Source of the DNA: Clostridium simiarum
Lineage (GTDB): Bacteria > Bacillota > Clostridia > Clostridiales > Clostridiaceae
Reading direction: 5' to 3'
Assembly (NCBI RefSeq): GCF_018919175.1
Contig: NZ_JAHLQL010000001.1
Coordinates: 434,001 to 498,000, forward strand
Length of the DNA: 64,000 nt
Position numbers and translations under genes: made by a program. Under the pieces are notes generated by a model. The model was not told where the DNA came from. It worked only from the letters and a program-made list of their open reading frames with translations, and searched no databases. Positions 58,046 to 64,000 of this stretch are shown in pieces. Each line of letters begins with the position of its first letter. Within the stretch, counting starts at the first letter, position 1.

Positions 58046-59831
58046 ATACAGTAAAAGAAAGACTATGTTTTAGCGAAAGGATAAAAATAATATTAAAGGC
58101 ACTAAGGGTTAGTATTAAAACAAAAAGTAAAGTTTCAATATTAATAAGTCTTGTTGGATTTTTAATGGCATTTGTTCCGGTAATTTCATCTAATGTATTA
58201 AAACAGTTTACAAATGAAATACAAGAAATATCCATAAACCACAGTAAAAGTATATCGGACGTATTTGCTACTTTTACAGTGCTAACGAGTCTTTTTATAA
58301 TTCAGACAATTTTTAATTTTTTATTCAACTATATACAAGAAGTAGATAGGATAAGGACTGATAAGTACATACATGAAACCGTCTTAAGATGTACTTGTGA
58401 TGTTAAATATATAGAAAATTACGATGATTTTAAAGAAAAAATATATTTTGTAAATACGTATGCTGGTTATAAGGTAGCAGAGAGTATGCAGATGATTATA
58501 ATATGGATTCAAAATATGATTACTTTCATCAGTATTTTTTATGTTCTAGTTAATGTGAATATATGGATAGTAATAATATTACTTGTCACTTGTATACCAT
58601 CAGTGATTCTATCTTATAGACAAAAATATGAAACATATAGGCAGGATATAAAATGGATGAAAGAAGGTGCTATGGTTATTCATTATTTTTTCATATGTGT
58701 TGCAGAAAGGACAATGTTAGAAATTTGACATTTGGGAATTTTTTACTATATAAAAGATCGCTGGAGAGAAAATTCAGATGTATATGTTAAAATCAAAAAC
58801 AAAATGACAAAAAAGCATGTTCTCTATAATTCGGTTGCTGATATTTTGAGAAATGTCGTGTATATGGCGGTTTTGTTAATTGTTGCCAATGAAATATATC
58901 AAAAACCTGATATGGGACTTGGGGTATTTATGCTCGTATTTACACTGTCAAGACAATTGCAGGATATTACATCAAAATTATTAATAGGTGCGGCACAATT
59001 TGAAAGTGATATTAATTATATGAAAATTTTTTTTGATCTTAAAAAATTGGAAAGAGAAAATATAGATGATACAGCTGAGCTTATTGAAAATGGTGATATT
59101 AAATTTGAAAATGTAAATTTTTCATATCCTAATAGTGAGAAATTGGTTATTAAGGACCTTAATTTAACAATAAAAAGTGGTGAAAAAATTGCAATTGTAG
59201 GTAAAAACGGTTCTGGAAAGTCTACATTTGTAAATCTTATTTGTGGAATGTATGAGCCAGACAGTGGCGTTGTTAAGATAAATGATATAAATATACATAA
59301 TAACTTAACTGCTGTAAGACGTTCAATATCTGTTGTGTTTCAAGATTTTGGACATTATGAGGCTACTATAAGAGAAAATATAACATATATGATAAATGTA
59401 GGAATGCAAGTGTTGAAGAACTATTTCAATTAGTAAATAAGACAAATGCAAATGAAGTAGTGGTTAAACAGCCAATAAAATTAAATGAACAAATAGGTAT
59501 ATTTAGTAAAAATGGAAACAATCTTTCGGGTGGGCAATAGCAAAAAATAGCTATTACTCGGGCAGTATATCGTAATAGGGCAAAAATTATGATACTTGAT
59601 GAGCCAACATCAGCACTTGATCCGGTTGCAGAAGCTCAGCTTTATAGTGATTTTGCAAATCTTACAGAAGGCAAAACTACAATTCTAATTTCTCACAGAC
59701 TTGGTATAACAAGCATTGTTGATAGAATTTTGGTTTTTAAAGATGTAGAAATAATCGAGGATGGTAGTCATAAGGAACTTTTAAGTAATAATGGTTATTA
59801 TGCAAAGATGTATTATGCCTATGGTTTGTAG
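58042..59831 (+). pseudogene. Second ABC exporter, interrupted
   Basis: Overlaps the first exporter by 4 bases, so the pair was probably a heterodimer. Membrane domain then ATPase with Walker A VGKNGSGKSTF and LDEPTSALDP. There are three lesions. A TGA at 58726-58728 stays in frame between TMLEI and HLGIFYYIKDRW, where Arg is expected. A frameshift lies near 59388. A TAG at 59538-59540 falls inside the signature LSGGQ-stop-QKIAITRA, where Trp (TGG) is usual. With stops of all three kinds across the two genes, recoding is not an explanation. Confidence 0.8.
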
Positions 59832-59845
59832 AAATGAGGAATTTA

Positions 59846-60030
59846 AATTATTGCACAATAATTTTGTCCATAGATCTAAAAACCCGTTGAAAAAGATGCA
59901 GTCACTTATAGCCTTATGTGGAAAACTTATAAAAATTTTATTTGCTATGGTTATAAAAGGCGTAGCATATGATCCTACACAAGTAATATGTCATTTAACT
60001 AATTTACAAACAGAGCAGAATGCTGCTTAA
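59846..60030 (+). mobile_element. IS110-family transposase C-terminal remnant
   Basis: A frame ending at 60030 reads NNFVHRSKNPLKKMQSLIAL and then KGVAYDPTQVICHL. KNPLKKMQSLI...KLI and KGVxYDP are typical of the C-terminus of IS110-type (DEDD) transposases. The catalytic N-terminal part is absent. It directly abuts the end of the second ABC exporter. Confidence 0.72.
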
Positions 60031-60443
60031 AAATATATCAATCAAAATAAATTTAATAACCTTAGATATTCATTATAAATTATAGTTTTAGTTCTTTGAA
60101 AAGATAGCTAGGAATTCAGCAGTATAATTACCATTAGGGCAATTGACCCAGTTTAGGAGCATCGCTGATACCACATCATGGATAGACAGTACAAAGGAAT
60201 TTTAGAGCATAGACTCAGTGAGAGATGGGAGGGTTAGTCACCATGATATTAGTGGAAACATTCCAGTAATAATTTGGTAAAAAATTCATTTTTCTGATGT
60301 TTTACTTAATCAATGCAATAATATTGAATTAATTCAATTTATACACAGTCATATTCATAAAGCTATCATATCAATGAATAAAATTATAAGAAATAAAGAG
60401 TATTTAAGAGTATTTTAAAATATATAGGGGGAGTTGGTAATAT
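60031..60443. other. Non-coding tail of the IS110 remnant and spacer
   Basis: 60110-60270 is less A+T-rich and non-coding (GGGCAATTGACCCAGTTTAG, AGATGGGAGGGTTAGTCACC). Placed right after an IS110 transposase end, it could be the element's 3' non-coding region, where some IS110/IS1111 members encode the bridge RNA. A short frame at about 60284-60419 (IELIQFIHSHIHKAIISMNK, then KEYLRVF) has no start and is unassigned. Confidence 0.35.
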
Positions 60444-61190
60444 ATGAGTAATGAAGTAATAAATATTTTAAAAAATCATCGGTCAATAAGAAGCTTTGAA
60501 AATAAAAAAATTGAAAAAAGAGTTTTAGATGAAATACTTCAGGCTGGTATTAGAGCCGCTAATGCAGGAAATCTACAGGGATATTCGTTAGTTGTACTTG
60601 AGGATTTAGATAAATTAAAAGCATTAGGAGTATATAATACTCCACTTGTAATAATAGCATTAGCTGATGCTTATAGAACAAAGAGATGGTTTAATGCTTT
60701 TGGAGAGGATAATACACCTGTAAATACTATTCATGGATTGTTCATGAATAATTGGGATGCATTAATTTGCCTTCATAATATTTCTATAGCAGCAGAAAGC
60801 TTAGGTATTGGAACATATTATAATGGTGATGTAATTTCTATGGATATAAGGAAGGTAATAAACAATCCAGTATACACCTTTCCAGCAGGTATGCTTTGTT
60901 TAGGTTATCCTAAAAATGAAGGTAGACTTTTAGATAGATTGCCACTAGACGCTGTAGTGCATTACAATTCATATAAAATACCTACTGATGAAGAAATAAA
61001 GGATTGGTATTGTGAGAAAGAATTTTTATTTCAAACTAGAAACACTAAAGAAAGACTTGAAGAATTAAGAGATAAGGGTATTTTTAACATAGCTCAATCG
61101 TATTCCAAAAATAAATTTAGAAAAGATGAACTACTAAAAATTAATGAAGAAATAAAACGAAATATTAAAGAGTCTGGATACGATGTGTAA
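60444..61190 (+). CDS. Nitroreductase-family flavoprotein
   Basis: 248 residues, intact. ILKNHRSIRSFENKKIEKRVLDEIL and AGIRAANAGNLQGYSLVVL bind FMN phosphate; AAESLGIGTYYNGD and AGMLCLGYPKNE complete the fold. The C-terminal extension of about 50 residues is longer than in minimal nitroreductases. It reduces nitro, quinone or other electrophiles with NAD(P)H; the real substrate is unknown. It is the only intact non-mobile gene in the decayed region. GGGGGAG precedes the ATG. Confidence 0.88.
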   Translation: MSNEVINILKNHRSIRSFENKKIEKRVLDEILQAGIRAANAGNLQGYSLVVLEDLDKLKALGVYNTPLVIIALADAYRTKRWFNAFGEDNTPVNTIHGLFMNNWDALICLHNISIAAESLGIGTYYNGDVISMDIRKVINNPVYTFPAGMLCLGYPKNEGRLLDRLPLDAVVHYNSYKIPTDEEIKDWYCEKEFLFQTRNTKERLEELRDKGIFNIAQSYSKNKFRKDELLKINEEIKRNIKESGYDV

Positions 61191-61474
61191 TGCTCATTAT
61201 TAACTAAATATAAATTATTAGAGATGAGCATAATTTATATTTTAAAAATTGAATACAGAAGTAAACTAGGATAGTTCATTTTCACTTAAATAATTTCGAC
61301 CTGTGCATAAAAATTTTTGAGATAAATAAAGCATAGGATTAAAGATAAAGAGACCTCCCCCTATCAAAAAACAAAAAGCTAGCTTCTTACAGACAGGGGG
61401 TAGTCCTTGTCCTATAATCCATAAACAGAGAATTTACTTTTTTATACAGTAAATAAGTAGCTTAGATTTCTACT
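61191..61474. other. Spacer with a C/G-rich hairpin
   Basis: GACCTCCCCCT (61350-61360) and AGGGGGTAGTC (about 61393-61403) can pair across about 32 bases. It lies beyond the 3' end of the minus-strand transposase fragment and may be an insertion-sequence end or a terminator. Nothing else recognised. Confidence 0.35.
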
Positions 61475-61828
61475 TTATGATATAAACTTAAAATGTATTT
61501 TTGAATTTTCATGCCATTGCTCATGCTCATTATTTTTATATAGAGTTATTATTGTTGCTAAAGCAACAGAGCCATCTTTAGACCAACTCATTCCATTATG
61601 TTTTTGTCTAGTTGCCACTAGCAAATCATTAACCTTTTCAGCTTTATTACTTGAAATCCTTAAGCCTAATGATTTTCTTAAAGCATAACAAGGTATGTAA
61701 TTTCTGTTTCTTTTAAAGTAACCTATAAGTCTTTCTATGTTGCTTTCAGATTTAATTTTGTCGGTAGCAATAGATCTTAATATTTCAATAGCTGCATCTA
61801 TCTTACCAATCCATAATTGAGATTCCAC
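61475..61828 (-). pseudogene. Transposase C-terminal fragment (family uncertain)
   Basis: 117-codon frame with CYALRKSLGLRISSNKAEKV and ATRQKHNGMSWSKDGSVALA, a pattern I associate with the C-terminus of transposases of an unclassified (ISNCY-like) group. Upstream on the minus strand is a stop (TAA) and then the truncated IS630, so the N-terminal part is lost. The GTG at 61828 is probably not a native start. Confidence 0.5.
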
Positions 61829-61831
61829 CTT

Positions 61832-61861
61832 TTAAAGTATTTCATTTCTAAAATACTTTAA
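61832..61861. repeat. Inverted repeat at the junction of two IS remnants
   Basis: TTAAAGTATT (61832-61841) and AATACTTTAA (61852-61861), a perfect 10-bp match with a 10-nt spacer. It sits exactly between the minus-strand transposase fragment and the truncated IS630, so it may be a terminal repeat or a joint. Confidence 0.55.
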
Positions 61862-62640
61862 ATAACTCTAAACCTAATGATCACAATCTTTTAGGATATA
61901 GATGGACTACTCCTCTTTTAGCAGAATATATTAATCAAACATATGGTGTATTATATTCAGATGAAACTATTAGACGTATCTTACTAAGTGAGAATTATAC
62001 TTTCAAAAGATCTCAATCAAAGCCTAGCAAAGCAGATGAGTCTGAGAAAGAAGACTTTAAAAAAATGAAAAATCTTCTAGATACTGTAGAGGATTCTTCT
62101 GATTGTGTCATCTATGCTATGGATGAAACTTACGTAAGACTCGAGTCTCAAAACCGTAAAAGTTGGAGCATAAAAGGGGTATCCCCTATACTTGAAAAGA
62201 ATAATCCTCATATAGGCGCCAACATTGTTGGCGCTAGTAAAATACATGGTTCATTTGAAACTTTTGCTGGTATTTACCCATCAAATCATAGCATCGCTAA
62301 TGCCGAAATCCGTAATTTCTTTGATTTTTTACTTAAACTGAATGAAGGTAAGAAAATATATATATTAATGGACAATGCTAGATCACATACATGCCCTAAA
62401 ATGAGAGAGTATGCTGTTGAGCATAAGGATAAATTGATTTTTATCAATTTTCCTCCATATTCACCTGATCTTAATCCGCAAGAAAACTTGTGGAATTTAC
62501 TAAAAAACTCACTTTTTCAAACTAGAGCAAGATCCTCTATCAAAGAACTATTTGATGATATCTGTAATATATATGACAAACTTAATGAAAATGATTCAAT
62601 AAAACATTCGGTTACTTATGCTAGAAATTACTATGAATAA
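61852..62640 (+). mobile_element. IS630-family transposase, 5'-truncated
   Basis: An open frame without a start runs from 61852 (NNSKPNDHNLLGYRWTTPLL, then YSDETIRRILL) into the DDE domain: first Asp in YAMDETYVRLES, second Asp in ILMDNARSHTCPK, and PPYSPDLNPQENLWNLLKNS with the Glu. About 260 residues remain of roughly 340; the N-terminal helix-turn-helix region is missing. An ATG at 62065 is internal. The DDE residues are intact, but the protein is probably inactive. Confidence 0.85.
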
Positions 62641-62654
62641 TTTAACTTTCAACT

Positions 62655-63323
62655 GTGGTTATCTATAATATTGCCATAATATTTGAAGATAAAAAATTAA
62701 CTTATAGGGAGTTAAATGAAAAATCAAATAGTTTAGCAAGACTTTTAATGAATAAGGGCGTTAAAGAAAATTCTATAATAGGAATAATGGTTGATAGATC
62801 GTTAGAGATGGTAATAGAAATAATTGGAGTATTAAAGGCAGGAGGAGCTTATTTACCAATAGATTCAAACTATCCTAAACAAAGAATAGAGTATATGTTA
62901 AGTGATAGCCAAAGTCAAGTGTTGCTAACGTCAGGAAGATTAATAAATGATATACAGTATAATGGTGAAATTATAGATTTATTTAAAGATTAATTATTCA
63001 ATAGTAGTTCTGAAAACTTAGAAAAGATAAATAACTGAGATAATTTAGGCTATGTCATTTATACATCAGGAACTACAGGTAACCCTAAAGGGGGTATGCT
63101 TAAGCATTCAAATTTAAATAACTTTATAATGAGCTTTAATAAAAGTTTTAATTCACCAATTGGATCCGAGGATAAAGTATTATCGTTAACAAATTATGTA
63201 TTTGACGTAAGTGTATGTGAAATTTTTGTGGCACTAACAAATGGAGCTACATTAGTTATAAATGATAAGCACAAAACTTTTGATCCGGCAGAGATAAGTA
63301 ATTTAATAGTTGAGTATTTCGTT
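62655..63323 (+). pseudogene. Nonribosomal peptide synthetase adenylation-domain fragment
   Basis: Homology starts near 62667 (NIAIIFEDKKLTYRELNEKS) and holds core motifs A1 to A4: LKAGGAYLPID, YVIYTSGTTGNPKGGMLKH and LTNYVFDVSVCEIF. Two in-frame stops, TAA at 62991 and TGA at 63036, interrupt it. It ends near NLIVEY where G+C-richer insertion-sequence DNA begins. Condensation, carrier and remaining adenylation parts are absent. The substrate code cannot be read because the pocket region is lost. Confidence 0.88.
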
Positions 63324-63399
63324 TCGATAAGACCACAGTCACGAACGTGAAGGACAGCCGCCTTTATTCTTTTATGAGCATTGCTGCTGAGTGTGATTT
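63324..63399. other. Terminal non-coding region of the IS21-like element
   Basis: G+C content rises abruptly here (GATAAGACCACAGTCACGAA). The exact element end cannot be fixed because the other end lies outside the window; TCACGAACGTGA is a short palindrome within it. Confidence 0.4.
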
Positions 63400-63723
63400 T
63401 TATTCATCAATATATCCTAGATGAGCCATCTGTTCCATCTGCTTGGAATACGATTCATTATCTAATGGATCAGTTCCTTCACAGTAAAGGGAAACATATC
63501 TTGCATAGGCTTCCTGCCATTCATAACGGCCAGCAAGTCCTGAATAAATCTCGGACCTGAGTATCAACCCATCATAGTCAGAAAGCCGTTTGCTTAGTTC
63601 ATGGCGCAGGCGGATTGTTTCCAATTCCAACTGCTTGATATCATCTACAAGATAATCAATTAGCTGCAAATACAGGAATTCCATATGATCATCATTAGGA
63701 ATAAGGTTATTCATTAACTTCAC
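63400..63723 (-). CDS. Small accessory ORF of the IS21-like element
   Basis: 107 residues, mainly helical, with [20 protein letters not shown] likely a coiled coil. No family recognised. Its start overlaps the end of istB by 17 bases and its codon use matches istB rather than the host, so it belongs to the element. Function unknown. Confidence 0.6.
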   Translation of the reverse strand: MKLMNNLIPNDDHMEFLYLQLIDYLVDDIKQLELETIRLRHELSKRLSDYDGLILRSEIYSGLAGRYEWQEAYARYVSLYCEGTDPLDNESYSKQMEQMAHLGYIDE

Positions 63724-64000
63724 CTTCTTCCATTTTTAAAGACTTTATACCATGACGTTCCCTCATTGAGACTTTTCCATCTATTATGATTTCATAGGCA
63801 TTATGTATAATTCTGTCCATGATAGCTTCTGATATTGGTCCATCATTAGAAGGGCTAATCCGCTCATACCATCCGCCTTTTCCATATTGGGTGCAGAAAA
63901 TCATAGAACCATGATGTGTCCTTGCTTCTATGATTTCAAGAAGGTCATAGGATTCCTGCGGGGTAAGACATCGTATAAGCCACTCATCCATAATTAGGAG
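63707..64000 (-). mobile_element. istB: IS21-family ATPase helper IstB, C-terminal part
   Basis: Runs off the window end. Visible are [20 protein letters not shown], the sensor-like [17 protein letters not shown] and [20 protein letters not shown] then [10 protein letters not shown], all characteristic of IstB. IstB assists the IstA transposase, whose gene should lie beyond the window. The ATG at 63991 is internal. The base composition is clearly richer in G+C than the rest of the window, indicating recent acquisition. Confidence 0.88.

Noticed and set aside
58726..59540. Recoding of in-frame TGA and TAG as Sec, Pyl or Trp
   Set aside because: The two adjacent exporters contain all three stop types plus frameshifts, and the genes outside the decayed region use no in-frame stops. 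Pseudogenes explain this better.
59791..59845. Start of the IS110-related frame at 59791
   Set aside because: That part overlaps the end of the second ABC exporter in another frame; similarity to the transposase begins only after it.
1..64000. CRISPR array, tRNA or rRNA genes, attachment sites
   Set aside because: I saw no regularly spaced repeats, no cloverleaf with TTCGA-type arm, and no rRNA-like block. Flanking repeats for an integrative island could not be found by eye.

Overview
The window is low-G+C DNA from a strictly anaerobic Firmicute, most likely a Clostridium (sensu stricto) chromosome. The evidence is codon use dominated by A/T, strong GGAGG-type ribosome sites with frequent GTG and TTG starts, a single-chain PurL, an Rnf operon, the anaerobic cobalt-early B12 pathway, class II ribonucleotide reductase and typical Firmicute RNA switches. 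I cannot name the species from the sequence alone.

Layout. 1-11 kb holds core and housekeeping genes: a B12-dependent ribonucleotide reductase (partial) behind a pair of NrdR boxes, a gamma-carbonic anhydrase-like protein, a free-Met-sulfoxide reductase, a cation P-type ATPase behind a yybP-ykoY (Mn2+) riboswitch, YaaR, NadE, NfeD plus an SPFH protein, and an alanine racemase. 11.1-22.2 kb is the purine operon purL-E-C-F-M-N-H-D under a purine riboswitch with a readable terminator/antiterminator. 22.4-23.8 kb has a GNAT acetyltransferase, a DsrE-like protein and MscL. 24.1-28.8 kb is an Rnf operon (C-D-G-E-A-B) whose RnfC is strikingly degenerate. 29.2-49.6 kb is one 21-gene tetrapyrrole/cobalamin operon (hemA to cbiH) behind a cobalamin riboswitch. 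It carries the pathway from glutamyl-tRNA to about adenosylcobinamide phosphate; the lower-ligand genes cobU, cobS and cobT and a corrinoid adenosyltransferase are not in the window. 49.6-51.6 kb is a second cobalamin riboswitch driving the cobalt transporter cbiM-N-Q, without cbiO. 51.8-54.0 kb has an EamA permease, an SDR oxidoreductase and a ferritin-like protein.

From about 54.1 kb the character changes. Genes up to there are intact, while most of 54.5-63.4 kb is broken: a remnant of an Sfp-type phosphopantetheinyl transferase, a small peptide ORF coupled to a frameshifted nucleotidyltransferase, two multiply interrupted ABC exporters, an IS110 remnant, a nitroreductase (intact), a transposase fragment abutting a 5'-truncated IS630, a piece of an NRPS adenylation domain with in-frame stops, and an IS21-family element running off the window end. 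I read it as the decayed remains of one or two secreted-peptide loci (RiPP-like and NRPS) dissected by insertion sequences.

How the genes work together. The first 54 kb reads as several riboswitch-controlled biosynthetic blocks. Guanine represses purine synthesis, and B12 represses both its own synthesis and cobalt uptake. The B12 made supports the class II reductase at the window start, whose transcription is probably set by NrdR. The most interesting intact item is the Rnf operon: its RnfC keeps both [4Fe-4S] motifs but has lost the recognisable flavin/NADH motifs, so the complex may use an electron partner other than NADH.
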